DNA of 27,373 nucleotides from positions 153-27,525 of the forward strand of contig BLJB01000191.1 in assembly GCA_013423325.1 (NCBI GenBank), in the 5' to 3' direction. This DNA is from Usnea hakonensis. Its lineage: Eukaryota; Ascomycota; Lecanoromycetes; Lecanorales; Parmeliaceae. Below, piece by piece: positions 10,625 through 21,448 of this stretch. Below the pieces are notes generated by a model that searched no databases, was not told the origin of the DNA, and was given only the letters and a program-made list of their open reading frames with translations. Position 1 is the stretch's first letter, and every line of letters begins with the position of its first letter. The position numbers and the translations under genes are program-made.

Positions 10625-13600
10625 ATTTATATAATTTTAAAACTATTATAAAAATAGTTAAATTCTTACTTTTAGAATTTATTCTAAATTTATTAAATAT
10701 TATAATAATATTTAAGCGAGTAAAGTATTTATAGTCTATAATATTTCTAATAATCTCCTCTATAAGAGAGAGAGGATATTAATTATATTTAATAAAAATA
10801 TTTAACTTTTAATAATCTATATAAAATTATAAATTACTATTAGATTTTAATATAAAGAGGATTAATAATATATAAAAAGCTTTACTAGATATAATAAATC
10901 CTTTAAAAAGATTTTTAGTAAGGTACTTCTTAACTCGCTATATCTTATATAAAGATATATAATATATTCTACTTTATAAGAGCTTTATATTAGAAATAAA
11001 TTTAATTTTATAATTATAGAATTAGTAAAAAGAAAGCTTATTAATTTAAATATAATTAAAAATATTTTAAAAATCTTAATATTTAGGAGGAAACTTTTTC
11101 TAAATTATTTTAAAATCTATTTTAGGCGCTTTTATAGTATTTATTTTTAGAGTATCTAAATAATCTTTTTAATTAATTAGAATAAAGATATTAATATTTT
11201 CTATAAATATAGTAAATAGCTATATCTCTTTAACTTTTATTTAATAAATAAAAAGACTAAAGGTACCTATATTTATATTATATATAATAAAGGACTTTTT
11301 TTCTATTAAGGGTTATTCCCTCTAGAGGACCTTAAAGATAAATAGAATAGATAAGATTTTAATAATTTATACTTTTAAACTAGCTTTATTATTAGTAAAA
11401 AAGACTACTAAATTAGATTATATATTAAATAAGACTTTATATTAATTTATTTAAAACTTACTAAAAATAAATATATATTATTCTAAATTAATAATAAATA
11501 TAGAGATAATTAGTTCCTTATAATTATTAAATTCGAAATTAAATAAAAATAGATAAATAATAAAAATCTTTAATATATTACTATTATATTTATATATATA
11601 TCGAGGCTTAAAAAGAGGTATAAATAAGATTTTAAATATAATATATATAGCTAAAATTATTCTTTTATTAATAAAGTAATATTTTATAATACTAGTATTA
11701 ATTAAAAAAGATATCTAGTACCTTTTTTCTTAATTATATAATATATTTAATACTATAAAGGGCTTTTCGGAAAATAGAGAGAATTTAGATATAATTTAAA
11801 ATAAGAGTATAAGACTATTTTTATTATTTTTAAAATAATATTCTACTTTAATAATATTTTTTATTAAGTCTTTAGTAGAGAATAGTCTTTTTTTAATTTT
11901 TTTAAATTCTTATAATAATCTAAATTAAAAGATCCGTCTATTAAGATTTTATAAATCTAAGGGTCTTATTTATATAAGTTTAAATTATAAAAATAAACCT
12001 AATTATCTAGATAATTATTTATATAATATCTAAATTTATAATATTTAAAGTAATTATTTTCGATTATATCTTTTACTTAAATAGTATTATTTAATAAAGT
12101 TTATTTTATTAGATTATATATAGATTTAAAAGTTATTTTTAATAAAATAGAAATAAATATTACTCTTTTTATATTTTTAGATTAATCTTTTTATAATAAG
12201 ACCTTATTTTAATTTTCTTATATAATTCTTTATAAATTATTTAGCTTTATTATATACTTTTTAGCTTTTTCGAGAGTAGTAAATTTAAATTATTAATTAT
12301 TCTAAAGGATCTAAAGCTAGATTATTATCTTATTATATAACTTTTTAATAAAAAGGTCTTTATTATATTTTAGATAAAAAAAGAGTCTTCTAAAGTTTAA
12401 ATAAAAATTAATAAATTATATAGCTTTTATTTATAATATTATAAATTATTTTTAATAATTCTATTTATAATCTAAATCTTTAAATATAATAGCGAGTTTA
12501 TCTATAATATTCTAAATAATAAAAAAATAGTTATTAATATTAATCTCTTATTTAGAGTAGATCTACTTTATAGCCTTTTCTCTAAAATATAAAAGTACGT
12601 ATTTAATATAATTTTTATTATTATTCTAATAGTTCTTATTTATTTTTAGTTTAATTATTATTTTGCTTTTCTAATTCTTCTAGATAGGATCTATACTATT
12701 AATAAAAAGAGGAGGATCTAGATACTTTTAAAAGTACTTAATAGCGATTATAAAAAACGACTCTATATTATTTTAAATATTTTAAAATTATTTTAATTTA
12801 AAATTTATAGATATAAGATCCTCTTATATATCTATTAATTATTATATAGTAAATTATCGCTTTATAATTTTCTTTTCTAATAATTAAAAAGTCTAAATAC
12901 TTATATTTCTCTCTTAATAGATCTAATTTAATATATTTAAATTTTTTTTAAAATTCTCTCTAATTTACTATATAAATTTATTTATAAAGGAGATATTCTA
13001 AAGAGTAACTATATTATTATTTTTAATTAGGGGTATTAATACTTTTTTAGATACCCCTTTTAGTTATTATAAATAATTAATTAGATTAGAATAATAAAGA
13101 GTATTTTTTAAAAGCCTTAAAATATTAAATTTATTTAAAGGTATTTTAAAGATCTTTTAAAATATATTATAATATATTCTATCTTTATCTTCTAATACGA
13201 GTTTATTTCTTAGAATATTATTAAGGCGTTTATCTTTATTATTAAAAAGAGGTATATTTTATAATTCTTTATATTTATCTAACTAAGTAATTAATAGGAC
13301 TATTTAGTAATTTAATAGATATTAAAAAGATTCTAAAAAAAAGAAAAAAAAGATAATAAAAAAATAATTTTACTTTTTTAAAATTATAATAAAAAATATA
13401 ATTAATTATTAAAAAATAGTTAACTCTTTTCTAAATTAAATATTAAGAAAATAAAATTTTCTCCTTTTAATATATTAAATATAAGGTTTTTATATAATTA
13501 TTTATTAACTAATTTAGCTAGTTTAATATATTTAAATATTTTAAAAAGGTATATTAAGAAAGACGTTACTCCGCCTATAAAGTTATTATATTATTATTAA

Positions 13601-13874
13601 ATAATTTAGTTAGTTATAGCTATATCTATTCGAGATAATTTCTTCTTTATTATTAATAATATAAATTCTTTATTAATTACTCTTCTATTTAATAATATCG
13701 TATTATTTAGGCGTACTAGTAATACTTTTTATTATTTAAAATATATCTAGTATATCGTTATTAGGCTATTAATTTATAAATATCCTCTCTTAGGTTCTTT
13801 TAGCTCGTCTAAAGCCTTAAGCGAAATAATAATAAAATTATTAATATTATATAATTAATAGATTAATTAAATAA
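10625..13874 (-). pseudogene. Gypsy gag, protease and N-terminal RT, RIP-mutated
   Basis: On the minus strand from 13874. The first kilobase and more should be gag; it has coding-like stretches, but I could not confirm a zinc knuckle. The aspartic protease is seen around 11450-11720, with its D-T-G active site now Asn-Thr-Ser at 11691-11699, followed by 'FIDKRI'-like sequence and the C-terminal part of the domain. RT begins near 10930 with 'LEKGFISPSKAP', continues through 'PVLFVKK..GGLRFCVDYRKLN' at about 10800-10880, and has 'YPLPLIEEI' near 10750-10780. It reaches the A3 insertion in the segment preceding 'YKVLPFGL'. The primer-binding site next to the LTR (below 13875) is too mutated to name the tRNA. 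Stops are TAA/TAG only. Confidence 0.85.
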
Positions 13875-13898
13875 TATTAGAACTATAACTAGATATAT

Positions 13899-13910
13899 AT
13901 TAATAATAGT
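13899..13910. repeat. Target-site duplication of LINE copy A4, left half (12-13 bp)
   Basis: ATTAATAATAGT here is repeated at 15144-15155; the next base A is shared and may extend it to 13 bp. In the less mutated 3' LTR the same site reads ATCAATAGTGGT, so both halves were mutated to the same sequence. Confidence 0.9.
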
Positions 13911-15143
13911 ATTGGATTGGATTAGATTAGAATTCATACTCGTGTCTATCTAACTATATAAAAGATAATTACGGGAAGCTCTATAGTAATAATATAAGGG
14001 AAACCTTTATAGTATTATTACTATTAGAGTAAAAAATCTTACTATATTTCTATTTATCTCTACTATTTTAAGTCTATATACTACTTTTAACTATTATTAT
14101 TTAGTATCTTTTACGTTTATATTTCTTTACCCCCTTTATATTAATACTAATATCCCTTAGACTACTCTACCCTTATATAACTAATCTTTTATTAGAGAAT
14201 ATTAGTCTAGAAGATCGAATTAAATTAATTATCTAGTTAACGCCCTCGCCCCTTTTAGGGTAGTTAATATTTTCTATAGATTACTAGTTTCTATAGATTC
14301 TAGAAATACTAGTTTAAATTATTCTAGTCTCGAATAGAAAATAAGAATATATTTAATATTCTATTTTAACTAGTTATATTTATAGCTAGCTATATAGATA
14401 TTTAGAACCTTATAATAAAAGAGAAACTATATTAGCCCGATCTTCTCTATTTATATTTAGATTAGAGTAGAGTTTTTGACTTTTATAAGATTATAGTAAA
14501 ATATTCTCTTTATTTTCTAATCTTTAAGACCTTAAATTAATATTCTCTTATTTTTAGATATATCTATATAATAGCCTTTCTATAGGGTATATTAAATTAT
14601 ATTATTCTAGTCCTATACTTTTTCTTTTATTATCTCTATCTCCTTTCTTTCTCTCTTTCTTATATTATATTATTTTTATCCTTCTCTAGAGAGGGTACTT
14701 TCGGCCTATAAGTACTTCTTTATTATAAATATTAATAGTACCTTTACCTTATAATTTCGCTTCCCCCGGAATACTCTATAAATATATATATTTCTAATTT
14801 TTATAATCTTATATATACCCCTAAAAGCTTAGTAATAGAGGATTATTAGATTTAAAAAAATTTATATAAAGGGAATATCTATCTTTATCTCTAATTCCTT
14901 AATATTTATTATTTTATATACTTTTAAGATATATCTTAAATACTTATTCTAGATTATCTTTAGCTATACTCGCTAGATTATACTAGATAGTTACCGCGTA
15001 TATTATTATCAATTAGATTATAGTCTAGTATACTATATATACTCGGTTTAGAGTTATTCCCTATATCGAGGCCGCCGTTATCGATAGCGTGAGGTATTAG
15101 GACGCCATCTTGGCCTTTACCTTCTTGAGGTGGGGGCCCCACC
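13911..15143 (-). mobile_element. LINE-A copy A4, strongly 5'-truncated, inserted in gypsy 5' LTR
   Basis: A 1233-bp copy of the 3' part of LINE-A on the minus strand, closely matching 8291-9540 of A3. Its 3' tail starts with ATTGG ATTGG ATTAG ATTAG, the clearest view of the 5-bp tail repeat. It is truncated downstream of the RT core, so it carries only the ORF2 C-terminal region and 3' untranslated region. The 5' terminal segment (about 15061-15143) still has CA/TG and normal G+C. A 12-13 bp target-site duplication flanks it. Confidence 0.92.
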
Positions 15144-15155
15144 ATTAATAATAGT
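15144..15155. repeat. Target-site duplication of LINE copy A4, right half (12-13 bp)
   Basis: Same sequence as 13899-13910. The gypsy LTR continues from it to 15303. Confidence 0.9.
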
Positions 15156-15303
15156 ATATAATAAAGATTTAATTAATAAAGAGATAAAATCTATATATAG
15201 ATATAAAAAAGATATATAGATAAAGAGGTACTAAGGCGCTAAACCCGAATAGGAAGAAGGTCACGTGTCTCCTTCAGCCTTACAAGTAGTCACACTCGTA
15301 ACA

Positions 15304-16312
15304 GATCTAAAAAAAGATTATAGAAAAGTCTAAAAAGATAAAATAATTTCTAATTAAAATAAAAAAGAAGAAAAAAAAGATATCTATTATAAAAATTATT
15401 AATAAGAATCTTATTACGTCCTTTAAAATAATAGAATACGCGTTAAAAGATATTATAGCGGCGCGGTAATTAAAGAGTAAAAATATTAAACTTTAAATAG
15501 CTAGTATAAAGGCGAAAAAACTTCTAGAGGGAGATCTAATCTAGATTATTAAAAAATTTAAGATTACGAGAGTCTTAAAAAAGACTTATATTATAATAGT
15601 ATATAAAATAAGAATTAAAATAATAGATACTATAAATAAAAAAGTCGTAAAAAAGAAGATATAAGAGAATAATAAGAAACTATATTTAGATCTAAATATA
15701 ATAAAGATAAAATAAATAGTAAATATAAAAAGATTAATATTAAAAGGAGATAAAAAAAGATACTTATTATTAATTATTAATATTACTATTAAAGAGATAG
15801 CCTCTAAACTTATATTAAAAGGTTTAGTTAAGGCTAAAGAGGCGAAGGAGATATTATATTATATATATAAAATAATATAGTATTTTAATTATTAAAAATA
15901 AAACTATATAGCTATCTATTATAAAAATAAGACTAGATATATAAAGTATAATTAAAAATATAATATTAGAAAATATAATAAAATAGCTCTAAAAGCCTAT
16001 AAAATATATATAATATATAATAGTAAGAGTTATATAGTATACTAGAAAATATATTTAAAGAAGAGATAAGAGATTAAAAAAATTATAAAAAAATTAATAT
16101 TAAAACTAATAATAGCTTTTAATATTAGAGAGATAAAGTTTATTAAAATACTAAAAATTATTAATAAATTTATAATAATTATATCTAGAAAAAAGAGAGT
16201 ATAAGATATAATTAATATAGAGAGTAGTTATAAAAAAAAAGACTCTAGAGTATTTAAAAAGGCCCTAAAAGTAGAAAGATTAAAAAGATTTTAAATAAAA
16301 GAAATTAATTAA
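15304..16312 (+). pseudogene. LINE-A ORF1 (gag-like, zinc knuckles), C-terminal part, copy A1
   Basis: The frame encodes a Lys-rich, basic protein of the LINE ORF1 type. Its C-terminal part, about 15875-16060, has two to three CCHC zinc knuckles in which RIP turned Cys and His codons into Tyr. The first keeps the spacing Y-x2-Y-x4-Y-x4-Y and the second Y-x2-Y-x3-Y-x4-Y, matching C-x2-C-x4-H-x4-C and C-x2-C-x3-H-x4-C. Such ORF1 proteins bind the element's RNA. The N-terminus is lost at the gypsy junction. The frame probably ends at TAA 16310-16312, although this could be a former Gln codon. Copy A2 carries the same ORF at 24721-25400 (minus). Confidence 0.82.
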
Positions 16313-16369
16313 ATATTACTAAAGATTCTATCTATAATAAAGATTTAAAGATTAATAAGAGTAACTTTA

Positions 16370-17400
16370 TTATCTAAAATCTAGAAAATCTAAATATAAG
16401 ATATTTAAAAGTAGAACTTCTAAATATTAGCTTCTCTATAATAAAAAGCTAGACTTTAATAATTCTATAATATAATATAAGAGGTAAACTAGAGATAATA
16501 ATAATATTATTTAATAATCTAAAAATAAAGTAAATTAATATTTTAGTAATCTAAAAATCTTAATAAAATATATATATAAAGTTATTATATAATTTTAGAA
16601 CTAGTAAATTCTATCTATTATATAGAAATAAAGTAGATATAAAAGTATACCTCTATATTAATAAGAGAATTAATATTAATATATAGAAAGAAATATCTCT
16701 ATTAAAAAATATTTATATTATTACTATAAAGCTTAAAAAAAAAGATAGAATTATAAAAAAAAAAAAAATTTAGATTTTTAATATATATAACCTTAATCTA
16801 TTTCTAATTATTAATAATAATCTATTAAGCCTTCTAATATTAAAAAAGAAGATCTAGAACTAGAAGGAATAAATAGTAGTAGAGAACTTTAACCTCTATT
16901 ATTTAAATTAAAATAATTATAGAAAGTTTAGCTACTATAAAGAGATAAATAATTTACTAAAAATAATTATAGAAATTAATATAAATCTTATACTTTCTAA
17001 AGATTCTATAATCTAGAGAGTAAGGGGTAGTAAAAGCGTTATAGATCTTATCTTTATAATATTAAAATTTACTAAAATAGTAAAATTATATAGAGTATAT
17101 TCTAATCTATAAATAGGCTCTAACTATTTCTTTATATATATAGAGCTAGATCTATTAATAGAAAAGACTTTTATTATTAAAAAAAAAATATAGAAAATAA
17201 TAAAACTAGAAACTATAAAAATTATAATTTAAAAATTAATCTATTTATTACTTTTTAACTAATTAAAAACTAGAAAAGAGATAGATAAATATCTAAAGAA
17301 TATTATAATAAGTCTAAAAAAAGTAGTAGAAGAAATTATTCTATAAACTAAATTATTAAATAAAGTCTAATTATTCTAAAATTATAATTATAGTAAGACT
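16370..17400 (+). pseudogene. LINE-A ORF2, N-terminal AP endonuclease domain, copy A1
   Basis: This is the target-nicking endonuclease of a non-LTR retrotransposon. Visible landmarks are an 'ILAIQEPWQN'-type block near 16535-16565, a DFNL block with following His-His-Pro (now Asn-Phe-Asn-Leu-Tyr-Tyr-Leu) from about 16884, 'TWRARGSKSVIDLTF' near 17010-17060, and GSDHF (now Gly-Ser-Asn-Tyr-Phe) at 17116-17130. A linker follows and is broken at 17400 by copy A2; the frame resumes at 25565. Stops are TAA/TAG at former Trp and Gln codons. The Asp-to-Asn and His-to-Tyr changes at catalytic positions mean it is inactive. The exact ORF2 start is unclear. Confidence 0.85.
17390..17400. repeat. Target-site duplication of LINE copy A2, left half (11-13 bp)
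   Basis: ATAGTAAGACT is repeated exactly at 25554-25564; two further bases (AT) also match and could make it 13 bp. The A1 linker sequence is interrupted here. Confidence 0.9.
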
Positions 17401-20400
17401 ATTAGATTAGATTAAAACTTATACTCGTAGCTATCTAACTATATAAAAGATAATTATGGGAAGCTCTATAGTAATAATATAAGGGAAACCTTTATAATAT
17501 TACTATTATTAGAATAAAAAATCTTATTATACTTCTATTTATTTCTACTATTTTAAATTTATATACTACTTTTAATTACTATTACTCGATATCTTCTATA
17601 CTCGTATTTTTTTATTCTTTTTATATTAATATTAGTACCCCTTAGATTATTTCGCTCTTATATAATTAGTCTTTTATTAGAGAATACTAATCTAAAAGGC
17701 TAAATTAAATTAATTATCTAATTAATATCTTCGCCCCTTTTAGAGTAGTTAGTATTTTTTATAGATTACTAGTTTTTACGAATTTTAAAAATACTAGTCT
17801 AAATTATTCTAGCCTTAAATAGAAGATAAAGATATATTCAATATCTTATTTTAGCTAGTTATATTTATAGTTAGTTATATAGATATTTAGAATCTTATAA
17901 TAAAAGAGGAACTATATTAGTCTAATCTTCTCTATTTATATTTAGATTAAGGCGGAGCTTTTAGCTTTTATAAAGTTATAGTAAAGTATTTTTTTTATTT
18001 TCTAATTTTTAGAACTTTAAGCTAGTATTCTCTTATTTTTAAATATATCTATATAATAGCCTTTCTATAAAGTATATTAGATTATATTATTCTAGTTTTA
18101 TATTTTTCTTTTTATTATCTTTATCTCTTTTCTTTCTCTTTTTTTTATATTATATTATTTCTACTCTCTTTTAAAAAGGGTACCCTCGGCCTATAAATAC
18201 TTCTTTATTATAGATATTAATAATATTTTTACTCTATAATTTTACTTCTCTTAAAGTACTCTATAAATATATATATTTTTAATTTTTATAACCTTATATA
18301 TACCTTTAAGGACTTAGTAATAGAGGATTACTAGATCTAAAAAGATCTATATAAAGGGAATATTTATCTCTATTTCTAATTCTCTAATATTTATTATTTT
18401 ATATATTTTTAAAATATATTTTAAATACTTATTCTAAATTATTTTTAGTTATTTCCGTAATATTTTTATTACTCTTCATATATTTATTAAATTATATTAG
18501 ATAACTATCGCGTATATTATCGCTAGTCGAATAATAGTCTAATATATTATATATACTTAATTTAGAGTTATTTTTTATATTAAGACTACTATTATTAATA
18601 GTATAAAATATTAGAATATTATCTTAATTTTTATTTTTTTAAAATAAGGGCCCTATCTTAATTTTTTATCTATATATAAGTCTAATATCTATATACTACT
18701 TTTTAGCTCTATAATAGTTATTTCTAAATCTATTATAATTTTTATATTAAAGTATTTTAACTTTCTAATAAAATAGACTAGCTTATATTTTTTAGAGATA
18801 AAAGTTACTCTATATATTTTTATTTACTTTAAATATATCTTATAAATTATTTTAAATATTATATAATTAATTTTTATATTCTTTTTATATACTAGTAAAT
18901 AGATATTATTAATAAAGCCGTTAATTTAGAGGTTTAGCTTTAGCTTTAAATACTTCTTAATAAATAGTATATTAAAAAATAAAAATAATATAAAGGATAT
19001 TAAAAATCTTTATAGAATTTTTATTTTTATTAGTTCTATCTTATTTATTTTTTATTTTAGTATTATTAATATTACTCTTTTTATAAAAAAGCTTAATATC
19101 TAGTTTATTATTTAAAAAGAGATCCCTTTAAATTTAAAATTATAGAAAAGCCGCTTATAAAATATATTATTAAATATCTTTATTATATCTAAAGAGAGTA
19201 GATTAATTATATATTATTTACTACTTTTTTATATTATATATACTATATTAATTATTATTTCTAGAATTATCTTAATATATCTATTTCTTTATATATTTAT
19301 CTACTTTAAAAAGAAAAGATTATATTTCTTTATATAATTATTAAATCTTTTAATTATAATTATCTCTAGAGCTTTCCCTAATATATTTAATAAAATTATT
19401 AGTCGATATAATTTTAATTCTAAATAGTTATCTTTACTCGGTTTATAGAGAATTATTATATTAGTAATTTTAAACTCTTTTAAATAATAATCTAAATTTA
19501 TATATATTTAAAAAAGTCTAGTAAGCTATAAAAGAGCCTTATTAATAACTAATTTTAAAAATTTATTTAATATTCTATCTATCTCTAGGGCCTTATTCTA
19601 TTTTAGATAGAAGATTATTATTCTAATCTCCTTTTTTATTAACTTTATAATTATCTTTATTAGATTTAAATAGATTATATTCTTAATATTAATAAGATCT
19701 ATTTATAGAGGTAGTAGAAAAAAGGTTTTTTAAAGTATTATAATTTTATTTTTAAATAATTTTATTAGATTAGTTTCTCTATCTTTAAATACTAGAAATT
19801 TAAATAATAATTTTAAATTTATATTATTTTATCTAATTTATTTAATTAGCTTTTAGATTTCCTTTTAAAACTTTTTTACTTTATAAACTTTTTATTTAAA
19901 ATTAAGTATTTTAGCTTTATTAATTATTTTATTCTAATATTTTATAATTATATACTATTTCTTTTTTTCTTAATTTCTATAGCTATTTTAATATTTAATT
20001 ATAAAATATTTTACCTTCTATATAGTCTTACTATAATTATAATTCTAGAATAATTAAATCTTATCTAATAATTTAATTTATAGAATAATCTCTTTTACTA
20101 TCTTTTTTAAATCTATTATAATATTTTTTAAATATATATTTATTTTTCCTTTTATCTTTAGCTAGCTAAAAAATAAAGAATAGATTAACTCTTAAATTAT
20201 AATTTTTATAATTTTTAATTTTACTATTTTCTATATTTTTTTTCTAATAGTAGAAATTTTTTTTATTAATAAATTAAACTCTATATATATTAAAAAGTAG
20301 TCGGAGCCTATCTATAGATCTAAATATACTCTATATAATTTTATTATTTTAATTAGTCTCGATATTATAAAGATTAGATTTATAACGCTTTTATTACTCT

Positions 20401-21000
20401 TTATTTTCTAGATTATAAAGTCCTTAAAAAGTATAAATTTTATATTTATTTTTATAATTATCTCTAATAGCTTATTTATTTTTTTATAGTAGCTAAACCT
20501 CTCGCGATTATTTTAGTTTAGATAGTAGAGATTAAAGTTTTTTATTACTATCTATTCTCTCTATCTCTAGACCTCCTTTTTTAATATTAGAAGGCTTAAT
20601 AGATTATTAATAATAATTAGAGATAGACTAGAATTATATATATTAAAAATTTAAATTACTTTTTTTTTTATAGCTCTATCTTTTTTTTTAAACTTTATAA
20701 TAATAGTATAAATATTCTTAAATAGAAATATTTTTTTCTATATATTAATATTAATTTTTTTATTAATATAGAAGTATATTTTTATATCTATTTTATTTTT
20801 ATATAATAGAAAGAATTTACTAGTTCCTAAATTATATAATAACTTTATATATATATTCTATTAAGATTTCTAGATTACTAAGATATTAATCTACTTTATT
20901 TCTAAATTATTAAATAATATTATTATTATTTTTAGTTTACCTTTTATATTATATTATAGTATTATTAGGATCTAGCTTTTTATTATAGAGAAGCTAGTAT
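17401..21000 (-). pseudogene. LINE-A ORF2 and 3' region, copy A2: endonuclease plus reverse transcriptase
   Basis: On the minus strand, the endonuclease has its DFNL equivalent near 20525-20545 and a GSDYF-type motif at about 20290-20308 whose Asp codon survives. A linker follows, then the RT from about 19730, with FxDD as Phe-Ile-Asn-Asn near 18904-18916. The 3' kilobase corresponds to A4 and the 3' part of A3. Residue by residue it follows A1 and A3 but has more TAA/TAG stops. The ORF2 start lies somewhere near 21000. The plain single-copy order endonuclease, linker, RT confirms a LINE of the I/Tad1-like layout; I cannot assign the clade firmly. Confidence 0.87.
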
Positions 21001-21009
21001 CTAGAGGTT

Positions 21010-21431
21010 CTATTTTTAGATATCTTATATCTAGATCTTTTAGATTTTAAATAATTAGGCTACCTCTATTAATCTATAAATTTCTATTTTAAATAGGATT
21101 TTTAGTAATATTTAATTAACCTCTTTTATTATAAATCTTTTTAATCTTTTTATTTTAGGAGTTTTTTTAAATATTTTTAAATCTTTCTCTTTACGACTAT
21201 TTTCTATATTAATTATATCTTATATTCTCTTCTTTTTAGATAAAACTATTATAAATCTATTAATAGTTATTAATATCTTTAGGGCCTTTATCTCTTCTAG
21301 ATTAAAAGCTATTATTAGTTTTAATATTAATTTTTTTATAATCTTCTCGATCTTTTACCTCTTTTTTAAATATACTTTTTAATATATTATATAACCTTTA
21401 CTATTATATATTATATATATTTTATAAGCTC
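21010..21431 (-). pseudogene. LINE-A ORF1, C-terminal end, copy A2 (second fragment)
   Basis: The minus-strand sequence downstream of the LINE-B insertion matches A1 bases from about 15990 to 16320. It covers the region after the second zinc knuckle (a third Cys/His-type cluster now reading as Tyr) and the Lys-rich tail of ORF1. The first part of this ORF is at 24721-25400, on the other side of LINE-B. Confidence 0.8.
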
Positions 21432-21447
21432 TTAAAGCTATCTTATT
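21432..21447. repeat. Target-site duplication of LINE-B, left half (16 bp)
   Basis: TTAAAGCTATCTTATT is repeated exactly at 24705-24720. It is part of A2 ORF1 just after the second zinc knuckle. Confidence 0.94.
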
Positions 21448-21448
21448 C

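Larger units (their letters stand above)
5058..15303 (-). mobile_element. Ty3/gypsy chromovirus, near-complete, interrupted by two LINE insertions
   Basis: The element runs right to left: 5' LTR (13875-13910 plus 15156-15303), gag, protease, RT, RNase H, integrase, chromodomain, polypurine tract and 3' LTR (5058-5241). Subtracting LINE copy A3 with its 13-bp duplication and A4 with its duplication leaves about 6.67 kb, a normal length for a fungal chromovirus. The reassembled 5' LTR and the 3' LTR are both 184 bp and bounded by TG...CA, seen intact at their outer ends. The order RT, RNase H, integrase, chromodomain is diagnostic. Fungal relatives include the Skippy/MAGGY/Pyggy group, but I cannot assign a named family. 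The flanks are copia on one side and LINE-A ORF1 on the other, without a matching 5-bp duplication. Confidence 0.92.
13875..15303 (-). repeat. 5' LTR of the gypsy element, split by LINE copy A4
   Basis: The LTR is in two parts, 13875-13910 (36 bp) and 15156-15303 (148 bp). Together they make 184 bp, exactly the length of the 3' LTR. The bases from about 15252 to 15303 are nearly RIP-free and end in ...CGTAACA, showing the undamaged terminal CA. The inner end begins TATTAG where the spared partner has TGTTAG. This LTR supplies the unmutated right end and the 3' LTR supplies the unmutated left end, so each corrects the other. Confidence 0.93.
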
